NCBI RefSeq assembly: GCF_011742165.1
Contig: NZ_JAAQTO010000057.1
Location: 1-62,701, forward strand
Reading direction: 5' to 3'
Origin: Billgrantia bachuensis
GTDB taxonomy: Bacteria > Pseudomonadota > Gammaproteobacteria > Pseudomonadales > Halomonadaceae
DNA length: 62,701 nt
Shown: one piece after another, positions 26,650 through 36,012 of the stretch
Numbering within the stretch: position 1 is the first letter of the stretch
Layout: every line of letters begins with the position of its first letter
Notes under the pieces: generated by a model
What the model was told of the DNA's origin: nothing
Seen by the model: only the letters and a program-made list of their open reading frames with translations
The model's database searches: none
Translations under genes and position numbers: made by a program

Positions 26650-26656
26650 CTTTTTC

Positions 26657-26926
26657 TTAGCGACGCAGGCCGAGGCGCTGGATCAGTGACTGATAACGCG
26701 CCAGATCCTTGCGCTTCAGGTAGTCGAGCAGCTTGCGGCGCTGGTTGACCATGCGGATCAGGCCACGACGTGAGTGGTGATCCTGCTTGTTGGTCTTGAA
26801 GTGATCCTGCAGGCCGTCGATATTGGCGCTCAGCAAGGCCACCTGAACTTCGGGGGAACCGGTGTCGTTATCGCCACGGCTGTATTCCTTGACGATCTCG
26901 GCCTTCTGTTCAGCGGTAAGTGCCAT
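26657..26926 (-). CDS. rpsO: 30S ribosomal protein S15
   Basis: Primary 16S rRNA-binding protein of the small-subunit platform. The 89 residues are canonical: DTGSPEVQVALLSANI, HSRRGLIRMVNQRRKLLDYL and LIQRLGLRR. GGAGA precedes the ATG on the minus strand. It is between truB and pnp as in E. coli, and autoregulation by S15 binding its leader is known in that species; I did not identify the pseudoknot here. Confidence 0.98.
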   Translation of the reverse strand: MALTAEQKAEIVKEYSRGDNDTGSPEVQVALLSANIDGLQDHFKTNKQDHHSRRGLIRMVNQRRKLLDYLKRKDLARYQSLIQRLGLRR

Positions 26927-27032
26927 CTGTTTCTCCAGTAAGCAATATGCCTGAAACGTGAATGTGTGAGACCACGCATATTTGCAGTCTCGGGCGTCTC
27001 TCCCTCAGGAAGCAGCGAGTCGTCGCGCTTCC

Positions 27033-27950
27033 TCAACCGGCCGCCGTGTTGAGCAGCCGTCTCGGCGCCACTTCCTGTGGCCCGGTTACCACGCCGAGCC
27101 CCAGGAAGGCCTCGTCGCAGTAGAGTCTTGCCGTTTCACCGACCCTCGCACCAGCGCCGTCGACGTTGGCCGACTGCCCGTGCATGAGCCGCTGTCTTGC
27201 CGCTTCATCCACATCGAGCCGCGGCAGGTGAGCCACCAGCACGTCGACCGGCAGCAGCGTCGCCTCGCGTTCGCTCTGACCCGGCAACGACTCGAGAGTT
27301 TCCAGCGCCAGCATTCCTTCGCTGCCGAAGGGGCCGGTGGCAAGCCGACGCAGGGCGGTGATATGCGCCCCGCAGCCGAGTGCACGGCCGATGTCCTCGG
27401 CCAGGGTACGGATATAGGTACCCTTGCTGACTCGAACCTCGAGCTCGAAGACCTCGCCCTCGAAGGCAAGCAGCCGGGCATCATACACCGTCACACGGCG
27501 CACTGCACGCTCGACGCTCTTGCCCTCACGGGCCAGCTCGTAGAGCTTGCGCCCCTGATGCTTGAGCGCCGAATACATCGGCGGCGTCTGGTCGATCTCG
27601 CCGCGAAAGCGCTCCAGCACCCGCTCGATGTCCTCGGCCGATAGTAGCGGCACTTCGCAGCGCTCGATCACTTCGCCCTCGGCGTCGCCGGTGTCGGTCA
27701 CCGCGCCGAGCTGTACTCGGGTGCGGTAGACCTTGTCGGCCTCAAGCAGGTGGGCCGAGAATTTGGTCGCCTCACCCAGGCAGACCGGTAACAGCCCGGT
27801 CGCCATGGGATCCAGCGTACCGGTATGGCCCGCCTTCTGGGCCTGCAGCAGGCGTCTGGCGCGCTGCAGGGCGTGATTGCTCGAGGCGCCCTTGGGCTTG
27901 TCGAGCAGCAGCACGCCGTTGACCGGCAGTCCGCGGCGGCGACGCGCCAT
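27033..27950 (-). CDS. truB: tRNA pseudouridine(55) synthase
   Basis: Makes pseudouridine 55 in the T loop of tRNAs. The 305-residue protein has GVLLLDKPKGASSN, the catalytic Asp 47 in HTGTLDPMATG, and YSALKHQGRKLYELAR. A PUA-like C-terminal domain follows from about residue 250. Its ATG overlaps the rbfA stop by one base (TGATG), giving tight coupling. Confidence 0.97.
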   Translation of the reverse strand: MARRRRGLPVNGVLLLDKPKGASSNHALQRARRLLQAQKAGHTGTLDPMATGLLPVCLGEATKFSAHLLEADKVYRTRVQLGAVTDTGDAEGEVIERCEVPLLSAEDIERVLERFRGEIDQTPPMYSALKHQGRKLYELAREGKSVERAVRRVTVYDARLLAFEGEVFELEVRVSKGTYIRTLAEDIGRALGCGAHITALRRLATGPFGSEGMLALETLESLPGQSEREATLLPVDVLVAHLPRLDVDEAARQRLMHGQSANVDGAGARVGETARLYCDEAFLGLGVVTGPQEVAPRRLLNTAAG

Positions 27951-28366
27951 CAGCCGCGCTCTCCCTCGTCGCTGCCATCCGGCTCGCCTTCCTCGCCAGG
28001 ATGACGGGCACGGTCGCTTCCGATCGCCTCGTCGATCAGCGAGGAGAGCCGCTGACCGCGCACCACGCTTTCATCGTAATGAAAGCGCAGCTCCGGCACG
28101 TGACGCAGCTTGATGCGCCGGGCGATCTGGCTGCGCAGGAACCCCGCCGCCTGCTTGAGAACCTTGAGGTTCTCCTTGATGCGCTCGGGGCTGTCCTCGC
28201 CCAGCAGGGTCACGTAGACGTCGGCATAGCCGAGGTCACGGCTGACCGTGACCCCGCTGACGGTGACCATGCCCAGGCGCGGGTCCTTGACCTCGCGCTG
28301 GATCAGCACGGCCAGCTCCTTCTGCAACTGGTCGCCGACCCGGTCGGTACGCTTGAACTCGCGCAT
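27950..28366 (-). CDS. rbfA: ribosome-binding factor A
   Basis: Cold-adaptation and 16S 5'-end maturation factor that binds free 30S subunits. The 138 residues form a KH-like domain: REFKRTDRVGDQLQKELAVLI, VTVSGVTVSRDLGYADVYV and LRHVPELRFHYDESV. An acidic C-terminal tail (GEEGEPDGSDEGE) extends it slightly beyond the E. coli length. It lies between infB and truB. Confidence 0.97.
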   Translation of the reverse strand: MREFKRTDRVGDQLQKELAVLIQREVKDPRLGMVTVSGVTVSRDLGYADVYVTLLGEDSPERIKENLKVLKQAAGFLRSQIARRIKLRHVPELRFHYDESVVRGQRLSSLIDEAIGSDRARHPGEEGEPDGSDEGERG

Positions 28367-28384
28367 GCTCCACTCCCGCTGCGA

Positions 28385-30919
28385 TTACAGCGTCCGCTCG
28401 ACCTTGACCTGATCGAAGACCTCGATCTTGTCGCCAACCTGGACGTCGTTGTAGTTCTTGACGCCGATGCCGCACTCCATACCGTTGCGCACCTCCTGGA
28501 CGTCGTCCTTGAAGCGACGCAGCGACTCGAGCTCGCCCTCGTAGATGACCACGTTGTCGCGCAGCACGCGGATCTTCTTGTTACGGAAGACGGTGCCCTC
28601 GACCACCATGCAGCCGGCCACGGCGCCGATCTTGGGTGCACGGAAGACGTCGCGAACCTCGGCCACGCCGACGATCTCCTCCTTCCACTCCGGCGCCAGC
28701 ATGCCGCTCATCGCCTGCTTGACCTCGTCGATCAGCTGGTAGATGACGCTGTAGTAGCGCAGGTCCAGCCCCTCGCGCTCGATGATCTCGCGGGCAGCGG
28801 CGTCGGCACGCACGTTGAAGCCGACCACGATGGCCTCGGAGGCCAGTGCCAGGTTGGCGTCGGTACCGGTGATGCCACCCACGCCGGAGGAGACCACGGC
28901 CACCTGCACTTCTTCGGTGGAGAGCTCTTCCAGGGCGCCCTTGATCGCTTCCAGCGAGCCCTGCACGTCGGCCTTGAGCACGATGTTGACCTTGGCCACC
29001 TCGTCCTGGCCCATCTGGCTGAACATGTTCTCCAGCTTGGCCTTCTGCTGGCGCGCCAGGCGCACCTCGCGGTACTTGCCCTGACGGAAATTGGCGACCT
29101 CGCGAGCCTTCTTCTCGTCGGCCACGACCATGAAGTCGTCACCGGCGTCCGGCGTGCCGTCGAGACCCTGGATCTCCACCGGCATGGCGGGACCCACCTC
29201 TTCGACCTGCTGGCCGAGTTCGTTGGTCAGCGCACGTACGCGGCCGTAGTGCAAACCGGCCAGCACGATGTCGCCCCGCCTCAGGGTGCCGTTCTGCACC
29301 AGCACGGTGGCCACCGGGCCGCGGCCCTTGTCGAGGCGCGACTCGACCACCACGCCCTTGCCGGGCGCTTCCGGTACCGCCTTGAGTTCGAGCACTTCGG
29401 AAACCAGCTGGATCGCTTCCAGCAACTCCTCGATGCCTTCACCGCTCTTGGCCGAGACGTGGACGAACTGAGTGTCGCCGCCCCACTCCTCGGAGATGAC
29501 GCCGTGCTGGGACAGCTCGTTCTTGACCCGGTCCGGATCGGCTCCCGACTTGTCGATCTTGTTGACCGCCACCACCATGGGCACGTCGGCCGCCTTGGAG
29601 TGCTCGATCGCCTCGATGGTCTGCGGCATGACCCCGTCGTCGGCCGCCACCACCAGGATGACCACGTCGGTGGCCTTGGCACCGCGGGCACGCATGGCGG
29701 TAAACGCCGCGTGGCCGGGGGTATCGAGGAAGGTCACGCCGCCGTGCTCGTCCTCGACGTGGTAGGCACCGATGTGCTGGGTGATGCCGCCAGCCTCGCC
29801 GGTGGCCACCTTGGCCTTGCGAATGTAGTCGAGCAGCGAGGTCTTGCCGTGGTCGACGTGCCCCATCACCGTGACCACCGGCGAGCGGGTGATCTCCTCG
29901 CCTTCGTAGGAGATGCCTTCGAGCATTTCGGTCTCGAGGGCGTCGTCCTTGATCAGCTTGGGCTTGTGGCCCATCTCCTCGACGACGATCGCCGCGGTGT
30001 CCTGATCGATGGTCTGGTTGATGGTCACCGCCGCGCCCATGGTGAACATGGTCTTGATGACCTCGTTCGCCTTGATCGACATCTTGTCGGCCAGTTCGGC
30101 GATGCTGATCGATTCGGGAATCGAGACCTCGCGCACGATCGGCTGCGTCGGCTTCTGGAAGCCGTGCTTGCCGCCGCCACCTTGGCTGCCCCCGCGGCGT
30201 CCACCGCGGCGCTCGGCGCGCTTGACCTTCTTGCCGCCGCCACGACGGCGCTCCTCGCGATCGCCGCGATCGTCCTCGTCGCGGTCGTGACGCCCCTTCT
30301 TGGCCGAAGCCTTCTTGGGCGGCGCGGTGCGACGGTCGGTACGACCCTCCTTGGGCGGAGCGGGCGGCTCGGGCTCGCCGGTCGGCTCTGCGCTCGCTTC
30401 CAGCTCGGGAACCGGCATCTCGGGCTCGACGGCGACCTGTGGCGCCTCGGCCTTGGCAGCTTCCTCGCGAGCGGCCTGATCGGCGGCGCGCGTCTTGGCC
30501 TGCTCGGCTTCCTGGGCCTCTTCGGCCTCACGCTTGGCCTGTGAATCGGCCATGTCGCCAACCAGCTGACGCGGCCCACTCTCTTCCACCGGCTCGGGTG
30601 CCGGCGCTTCTTCCTCTTCGGCGCGCTTGACGTAGGTACGCTTCTTGCGCACCTGCACCTCGATTGTCTTGCCGCGCTCACCGGTCTTGATCCGGCTGCG
30701 GGTCTTGCGCGTCAACGTGATGCGGTTGCGCGCGCCAGCACCCGTACTGCTACCGCCATGACTCTTGGTCAGGTAGTCGAGCAGCTTGCGCTTGTCCTCT
30801 TCGGATACGGCATCGCTTTCGGACTGGTGTTCGAGCCCGGCTTCTTTCATCTGTTCCAGCAGGCGGGGCACATCGCGGCCCACCTTCGCTGCAAAATCCT
30901 TAACGGTCATTTCCGACAT
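28385..30919 (-). CDS. infB: translation initiation factor IF-2
   Basis: GTPase that brings fMet-tRNA to the 30S subunit. The 844-residue protein has an IF2_N domain at the start (MSEMTVKDFAAKVG), a long charged low-complexity linker (about 60-290), the G domain with VMGHVDHGKTS, DTPGH and NKID, and C-terminal beta-barrel/C2 domains that bind fMet-tRNA. Order nusA-infB-rbfA-truB is conserved. The initiator tRNA gene lies about 2.2 kb upstream on the same strand. Confidence 0.98.
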   Translation of the reverse strand: MSEMTVKDFAAKVGRDVPRLLEQMKEAGLEHQSESDAVSEEDKRKLLDYLTKSHGGSSTGAGARNRITLTRKTRSRIKTGERGKTIEVQVRKKRTYVKRAEEEEAPAPEPVEESGPRQLVGDMADSQAKREAEEAQEAEQAKTRAADQAAREEAAKAEAPQVAVEPEMPVPELEASAEPTGEPEPPAPPKEGRTDRRTAPPKKASAKKGRHDRDEDDRGDREERRRGGGKKVKRAERRGGRRGGSQGGGGKHGFQKPTQPIVREVSIPESISIAELADKMSIKANEVIKTMFTMGAAVTINQTIDQDTAAIVVEEMGHKPKLIKDDALETEMLEGISYEGEEITRSPVVTVMGHVDHGKTSLLDYIRKAKVATGEAGGITQHIGAYHVEDEHGGVTFLDTPGHAAFTAMRARGAKATDVVILVVAADDGVMPQTIEAIEHSKAADVPMVVAVNKIDKSGADPDRVKNELSQHGVISEEWGGDTQFVHVSAKSGEGIEELLEAIQLVSEVLELKAVPEAPGKGVVVESRLDKGRGPVATVLVQNGTLRRGDIVLAGLHYGRVRALTNELGQQVEEVGPAMPVEIQGLDGTPDAGDDFMVVADEKKAREVANFRQGKYREVRLARQQKAKLENMFSQMGQDEVAKVNIVLKADVQGSLEAIKGALEELSTEEVQVAVVSSGVGGITGTDANLALASEAIVVGFNVRADAAAREIIEREGLDLRYYSVIYQLIDEVKQAMSGMLAPEWKEEIVGVAEVRDVFRAPKIGAVAGCMVVEGTVFRNKKIRVLRDNVVIYEGELESLRRFKDDVQEVRNGMECGIGVKNYNDVQVGDKIEVFDQVKVERTL

Positions 30920-30946
30920 CTCGACCCTCCTCAGCCCGTGACCCGT

Positions 30947-32440
30947 TTACTGTTCGTTCTCGAACCAGGGCGCACGGGCAGTCATGATCAGTGCTGCAGC
31001 GCGCTCCTCGTCCATGCCCTCGATGTCCATCAGATCGTCGACGGACTGCTCGGCGAGGTCCTCCATGGTAACGATGCCCCGGCTCGCCAGAATGAAGGCC
31101 AAATGACGCTCCATGCCGTCCATCTCCAGCAGGTCATCGGCCGGCTGTGCGCCGTCCAATTCCTCCTCGGAGGCGATGGCCAGCGTCAGCAGTTCATCCT
31201 TGGCCCGAGCGCGCAACTCTTCCACCAACTCTTCGTCGAGCTCCTCGATCTCGAGGATCTCCTCGAGGGGCACGTAAGCGATCTCCTCCAGCGTAGTGAA
31301 GCCTTCTTCCACCAGCAGCCGGGCGAGGTCGTCCTCGATCTCCAGGTGCTGAATGAAGTGCTCGACCAGGCTGTCGATCTCCTGCTCGCGCTTGTCTTCC
31401 GCCTCGCCCTCGGTCATGACGTTGATCCGCCAGCCGGTGAGCTCGGAGGCCAGACGCACGTTCTGGCCGCTGCGACCGATGGCCTGGGCAAGATTGTCCT
31501 CGGCCACCGCCACGTCCATGGCATGCGCGTCCTCGTCGACCAGGATCGAGCCGACATCCGCCGGTGCCATGGCGTTGATGACGAGCTGCGCGGGATTGTC
31601 GTCCCACAGGATGATGTCGACCCGCTCGTTCTGCAGCTCGCTGGATACCGCCTGCACACGGGAACCGCGCATGCCCACGCAGGCACCGACCGGATCGATA
31701 CGCCGGTCGTTGGTCTTGACCGCGATCTTGGCCCGCGAACCGGGATCGCGGGCCGCACCCTTGATCTCGATGAGTTGTTCGGCGATTTCCGGCACTTCGA
31801 TCTTGAACAGCTCGATGATCAGCTCGGGGCAGGTGCGCGAGAGGATCAGTTGCGCACCGCGCGCCTCGGCGTCGACCTTGACCAGCAGCGCACGCACCCG
31901 GTCATTCATGCGGTAACGCTCGCCGGGGATCATCTCGCTGCGCGGCAGGAACGCCTCGGCGTTGTCGCCCAGATCGATGATCAGGCCGTCGCGGGTGGTC
32001 TTCTTGACGATACCGGCCACCAGCTCGCCTTCGCGCTCGGCATATTGGCGCACGACCTCGGCGCGCTCGGCCTCGCGCACCTTCTGCACGATGACCTGCT
32101 TGGCGGTCTGGGCCGCGATGCGCCCGAAGGCAGCATTCTCGATCTGCTCCTCGACCACGTCGCCCAGTGTCAGAGGCGGGTCGCGGCGTTCGGCGAACGA
32201 CTGCTTGATCTCGGCGTCAGGATTCTCGAATTCGTCATCTTCCACCACTTCCCAGCGGCGGAAGGTCTCGTAGTCGCCCGTTTGACGATCGATATGCACC
32301 CGCACGCTGACCTCGCGGCCCTCGAAGCGCTTGCGTGACGCACTGGCCAGCGCCGCTTCGACGGCCTCGAAGATCACATTCCGTGGCACACCCTTCTCGT
32401 TGGAGATCGCATCCACGACCGTCAGTATTTCTTTACTCAT
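30947..32440 (-). CDS. nusA: transcription termination/antitermination factor NusA
   Basis: Binds RNA polymerase and nascent RNA in pausing, termination and rRNA antitermination. The 497 residues comprise an N-terminal polymerase-binding domain, S1 (about 135-200), two KH domains (VGACVGMRGSRVQAV, then RSGQNVRLASELTGW), and two C-terminal acidic helix-hairpin repeats (about 365-495), the length of the gammaproteobacterial form. Confidence 0.98.
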   Translation of the reverse strand: MSKEILTVVDAISNEKGVPRNVIFEAVEAALASASRKRFEGREVSVRVHIDRQTGDYETFRRWEVVEDDEFENPDAEIKQSFAERRDPPLTLGDVVEEQIENAAFGRIAAQTAKQVIVQKVREAERAEVVRQYAEREGELVAGIVKKTTRDGLIIDLGDNAEAFLPRSEMIPGERYRMNDRVRALLVKVDAEARGAQLILSRTCPELIIELFKIEVPEIAEQLIEIKGAARDPGSRAKIAVKTNDRRIDPVGACVGMRGSRVQAVSSELQNERVDIILWDDNPAQLVINAMAPADVGSILVDEDAHAMDVAVAEDNLAQAIGRSGQNVRLASELTGWRINVMTEGEAEDKREQEIDSLVEHFIQHLEIEDDLARLLVEEGFTTLEEIAYVPLEEILEIEELDEELVEELRARAKDELLTLAIASEEELDGAQPADDLLEMDGMERHLAFILASRGIVTMEDLAEQSVDDLMDIEGMDEERAAALIMTARAPWFENEQ

Positions 32441-32493
32441 GCCTATGCCTCGCCAGAAAACCTGTTCTTGTGCACCAGCCTTGGCCAGCGACC

Positions 32494-32955
32494 TCAGTCT
32501 TCGAACCGGGGAACCACCCGCGCCTGATCGATGCTTTCGATCGGAAAGCAGTACTCTTCACCATCCAGCTGCAGCAGCACCTCGTCCTCCTCGATGCCGG
32601 TCAGCAGCCCCTGAAACTTGCGCCGCCCATCGAACGGCACGCGCAACTTCAGCGCCACCTGATGTCCGGCGAAGCGCGCGAACTGGTCGAGGGTGAAGAG
32701 CGGACGGTCCATGCCCGGCGACGACACCTCCAGGCGATACTCCCCCGGAATGGGATCCTCCACGTCGAGCACGGCACTGACCTGGCGACTGACATCGGCG
32801 CAGTGATCCACGCTCACACCGTCGGCATGATCAATGTAGATCACAAGGCGGGAATGCTTGCCCTGGGGGCGATAGTCGATGCCCCAGAGCTCGAAACCCA
32901 TGGCGGTGACCACCGGCTCGATCAGCGCATACAGCGCAGCGTCCTTGAGTGCCAC
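32494..32955 (-). CDS. rimP: ribosome maturation factor RimP
   Basis: Assists 30S subunit assembly. The 153-residue product shows the conserved ALIEPVVTAMGFELWGIDY opening, LRVYID-type strand (LVIYIDHADGVSVDHC), LEVSSPGMDRPL, and a C-terminal Sm-like domain. I chose GTG 32955 (GTGGCACTC) with GGAG about 9 bases upstream; it gives the expected ~150 residues. An open frame extends upstream but is not RimP-like. It is first gene of rimP-nusA-infB-rbfA-truB. Confidence 0.93.
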   Translation of the reverse strand: MALKDAALYALIEPVVTAMGFELWGIDYRPQGKHSRLVIYIDHADGVSVDHCADVSRQVSAVLDVEDPIPGEYRLEVSSPGMDRPLFTLDQFARFAGHQVALKLRVPFDGRRKFQGLLTGIEEDEVLLQLDGEEYCFPIESIDQARVVPRFED

Positions 32956-33074
32956 AGAGAAAGCTCCTACAGCCGTTGCATCAGGCACCTGGCCGGGAGT
33001 GAACAGGAAAGCTAGGTGGCTGATTGGCGTTGCCCGAACAAGCACTGCCGGCCGGGACCGACAGTAAGCTGCTA

Positions 33075-33101
33075 ACAAAAAGCCCCTTCGCAGGAAGGGG
33101 C
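33075..33101 (-). terminator. terminator after tRNA-fMet
   Basis: On the minus strand, stem GCCCCTT/AAGGGGC with a 6-base loop is followed by a five-T run. It separates the secG-tRNA transcript from the rimP operon. Confidence 0.85.
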
Positions 33102-33167
33102 CTTTCACAAGAAACCTGTAGTACCACTTTCGGCATCTTGCATCCCGTTCGGACGCTTGCCGGAAGA

Positions 33168-33244
<77 letters not shown>

Positions 33245-33365
33245 ACATTCCAGGTCGGCGATTGTAGGCGCGATACTGGCCTAAGTCAAGCCGGCGCCTA
33301 CATTCTTCCTGGTGCCAATCCTGCTTCTGACGACTCGCGACCCACTCGGGCCGCAGCGTTTCAGA

Positions 33366-33452
33366 TGGTGCCGAAGGCGGGACTTGAACCCGCACGACCA
33401 TAAGGTCACTACCCCCTCAAGATAGCGTGTCTACCAATTCCACCACTTCGGC
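33366..33452 (-). tRNA. tRNA-Leu (GAG)
   Basis: An 87-base class II tRNA with encoded CCA, acceptor GCCGAAG/CTTCGGC, anticodon loop TTGAGGG (GAG) and a long variable arm. It lies 24 bases after the secG stop and probably shares its transcript, as in many gammaproteobacteria. Confidence 0.96.
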
Positions 33453-33476
33453 TTGCTTGATTGCCGGAGCCGCGAC

Positions 33477-33836
33477 TCAGCCGTCGCTTTCCTCCAGCAC
33501 TGGCGCGGTATTATCCACATCACTGGCGTCGTCGTCAAGGGTTGGCAGCCCGCGCTGCTGCTCGATCAGGCGCGAGTCGGGGATGCCCGCTTCCGGGGCT
33601 CCACCGGTCTGGCTACCGAAATAGGCCAGGGTCAACGAGGTGGCGAAGAAGGCTGCCGCCAGCACCGCCGTGGTGCGCGAAAGGAAGCTACCGCTGCCGC
33701 GCGAACCGAATACGGTCTGGGAAGCACCGCCACCGAAGGCGGCGCCGGCTTCGGCACCCTTGCCCTGCTGTAGCAGGATGAGTACGACCAGGGCGATGGC
33801 GATCGCCACGTGGATCATGAGAATGGCAACTTGCAT
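33477..33836 (-). CDS. secG: preprotein translocase subunit SecG
   Basis: Small inner-membrane subunit of SecYEG. The 119 residues have two hydrophobic segments (about 3-20 and 52-72) with the conserved LILLQQGKGAEAGAAFGGGASQTVFG loop stretch in between (about 18-45). The acidic tail (LDDDASDVDN) is longer than usual in E. coli. It is 4 bases downstream of tpiA. Confidence 0.95.
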   Translation of the reverse strand: MQVAILMIHVAIAIALVVLILLQQGKGAEAGAAFGGGASQTVFGSRGSGSFLSRTTAVLAAAFFATSLTLAYFGSQTGGAPEAGIPDSRLIEQQRGLPTLDDDASDVDNTAPVLEESDG

Positions 33837-33840
33837 GGGT

Positions 33841-34590
33841 TCAACCTGCTGACTGGCAAATGGCTAGGAAATCGTCGGCCTTGAGCGAAGCGCCGCCCAC
33901 CAGGCCGCCGTCGATGTCGGGCTGGGCCAACAGCTCAGCCGCGTTGCCGGCGTTCATGCTGCCGCCGTACAGCAGGCGCAGGCCTGCCGCGAGTTCACGA
34001 TCGAAACCGGCCTGGTACTCACGGATGGCGGCCATGACCTCCTGCGCCTGCTTGGGCGTGGCGGTGCGACCGGTACCGATGGCCCAGACCGGCTCATAGG
34101 CAATGATCACGCGCGTGCGCTGATCAGGCTCCAGGCGGGCCATCACATAGCCCACCTGACGCAGCACGACCTCCATGGTCTTGCCGGCATCGCGCTCCTC
34201 GAGGGTCTCGCCTACGCACAGGATCGGTGTGATATCGGCGTTCAGTGCCGCCAGTAGCCGATCATGCACGGCCGCATCGTCTTCGCGATAGAGCTGGCGC
34301 CGCTCTGAGTGTCCCGCCAGAGCAAACTCGACGCCGAACTCCTTGAGCATACGCCCGCTCACCTCGCCGGTGCGGGCACCGGAGTGGAGCGGATTCAGCG
34401 TCTGAGCCCCCAACCGCAGCGAGGTGCCGTCGAAGGCGCGCCGCGCGGCGTCCAGGTAGGGAAAAGGCGGCAGGATGACCACGTCCAGCGGCGCCGGGAG
34501 CGTCGTTCCGGTAAAGGCGCGACCGAACTCTTCGACCAGCTCGGCCGAACCGTTCATCTTCCAGTTCCCGGCGATCAGCGGCGTTCGCAT
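33841..34590 (-). CDS. tpiA: triosephosphate isomerase
   Basis: Interconverts dihydroxyacetone phosphate and glyceraldehyde 3-phosphate. The 249-residue TIM barrel has the substrate Lys in NWKMNG, the electrophile His in AGHSERR, the catalytic Glu in AYEPVWAIGTG, and YGGSMN for phosphate. Start at 34590 (MRTPLIAGNWK) has AGAGGA upstream. It is 72 bases downstream of glmM on the minus strand. Confidence 0.97.
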   Translation of the reverse strand: MRTPLIAGNWKMNGSAELVEEFGRAFTGTTLPAPLDVVILPPFPYLDAARRAFDGTSLRLGAQTLNPLHSGARTGEVSGRMLKEFGVEFALAGHSERRQLYREDDAAVHDRLLAALNADITPILCVGETLEERDAGKTMEVVLRQVGYVMARLEPDQRTRVIIAYEPVWAIGTGRTATPKQAQEVMAAIREYQAGFDRELAAGLRLLYGGSMNAGNAAELLAQPDIDGGLVGGASLKADDFLAICQSAG

Positions 34591-34662
34591 GCTGCGTCCT
34601 CTTTCAAAGTGGAGCGAAATGGTATAGGAGGCGCCAGGCCAAGACAACCGTCACGGCGAATG

Positions 34663-36012
34663 TCAACCCAACTCGCCCTCGACCTGGGTAGCCAGACGGT
34701 TCGCCAACCCTTCGACATCGAGGTGCGCCCTTCCTTCGACCATGACCCGGATCAGCGGCTCGGTACCGGACGGACGCAGCAGCACCCGCCCCTCGTCGCC
34801 CAGCTCCGCCTCAACGCCGGCCACTACCTCCTGAACGGCCGGGCTCGCCATCAGCGCCTTGGCATCGCTGCCCGGCGTCAGACGCACGTTGACCAGCACC
34901 TGAGGCACCTTTTCCAGCCCGGCAAGCAACGTCTGTAGCGGCTTGCCTTCACTGACCATGAGCGCCAGCACCTGCAGCGCCGAGACGATGCCGTCACCGG
35001 TGCTCTGCACGTCGGCGCAGACGATGTGGCCGGAGGACTCGCCACCGAGCTGCCAGCCCTTCTCCAGCAGGCGTTCCACCACGTAGCGGTCACCCACCTT
35101 GACGCGCTCGAAGGGTATGCCCATGCCCTCGAGCGCCATGGCCAGGCCGAAGTTGGTCATCAGGGTACCGACCACGCCACCGACCAGCTGGCCGCGCTCA
35201 TGTCGATCGCGGGCGATCAGGTAGAGGATGTCGTCGCCGTCGATTTCGCGCCCGTCGGCATCGACCATCAGTACCCGATCGCCGTCACCGTCGAAGGCGA
35301 TGCCCAGGTCGGCGCTCTGCTGAATCACCGCGGCGCGCAGGGTAGCCGGCGAGGTAGAACCCACGTCGCGATTGATGTTGAGGCCGTCGGGGGTGGCCCC
35401 GACCAGGCTGACTTCGGCGCCGAGCTCGCGAAACACGCTGGGGGCGATGTGGTAAGTGGCACCGTGGGCGCAGTCGAGCACCATGCGCAGCCCGTGCAGA
35501 CTGACGCGATTGGGGATGGTCGACTTGCAGAATTCGATATAGCGTCCGGCGGCATCGTCGATACGCATCGCCTTGCCCAGCTTGCCCGCCGCCACCGTGG
35601 TCAACGGCTCATCGAGCATCGCTTCGATGCGCTCTTCGATCGCATCGGCGAGCTTGGTCCCCTCGCTGGAGAAGAATTTGATACCGTTGTCGGCGAAGGG
35701 ATTGTGCGAGGCCGAGATGACGATGCCGGCATCGGCACGGAAGGTCCTCGTCAGATAGGCAATGCCGGGCGTCGGCATCGGGCCGAGCAGCGCCACGTCG
35801 ACGCCGGCGGCAGAGAGACCTGCCTCCAAGGCCGACTCGAACATGTAGCCCGAGATACGCGTATCCTTGCCGATCAGCACCCGCGCGCGGCCGGAATCGC
35901 GAGCCAGCACCCGGCCCATGGCCCAGCCCAGCTTGAGCATGAAATCCGGCGTGATGGGGTACTCGCCGACCGTTCCGCGTATGCCATCCGTACCGAAGTA
36001 TTTCCTAGTCAT
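34663..36012 (-). CDS. glmM: phosphoglucosamine mutase
   Basis: Converts glucosamine-6-phosphate to glucosamine-1-phosphate for UDP-GlcNAc, feeding peptidoglycan and lipopolysaccharide. The 449-residue protein has FGTDGIRG at the N-terminus, the phosphoserine loop ISASHNP (Ser about 102), the metal loop DGDGDR, the sugar loop GGESSGH and the phosphate site RPSGTEPLIRVM. It overlaps the folP stop by 8 bases. Confidence 0.97.
   Translation of the reverse strand: MTRKYFGTDGIRGTVGEYPITPDFMLKLGWAMGRVLARDSGRARVLIGKDTRISGYMFESALEAGLSAAGVDVALLGPMPTPGIAYLTRTFRADAGIVISASHNPFADNGIKFFSSEGTKLADAIEERIEAMLDEPLTTVAAGKLGKAMRIDDAAGRYIEFCKSTIPNRVSLHGLRMVLDCAHGATYHIAPSVFRELGAEVSLVGATPDGLNINRDVGSTSPATLRAAVIQQSADLGIAFDGDGDRVLMVDADGREIDGDDILYLIARDRHERGQLVGGVVGTLMTNFGLAMALEGMGIPFERVKVGDRYVVERLLEKGWQLGGESSGHIVCADVQSTGDGIVSALQVLALMVSEGKPLQTLLAGLEKVPQVLVNVRLTPGSDAKALMASPAVQEVVAGVEAELGDEGRVLLRPSGTEPLIRVMVEGRAHLDVEGLANRLATQVEGELG

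Noticed and set aside
28001..30544. An 847-codon open frame antisense to infB
   Set aside because: It is a GC-rich shadow of infB and nearby genes; composition is His/Leu/Asp-rich low complexity with no family resemblance.
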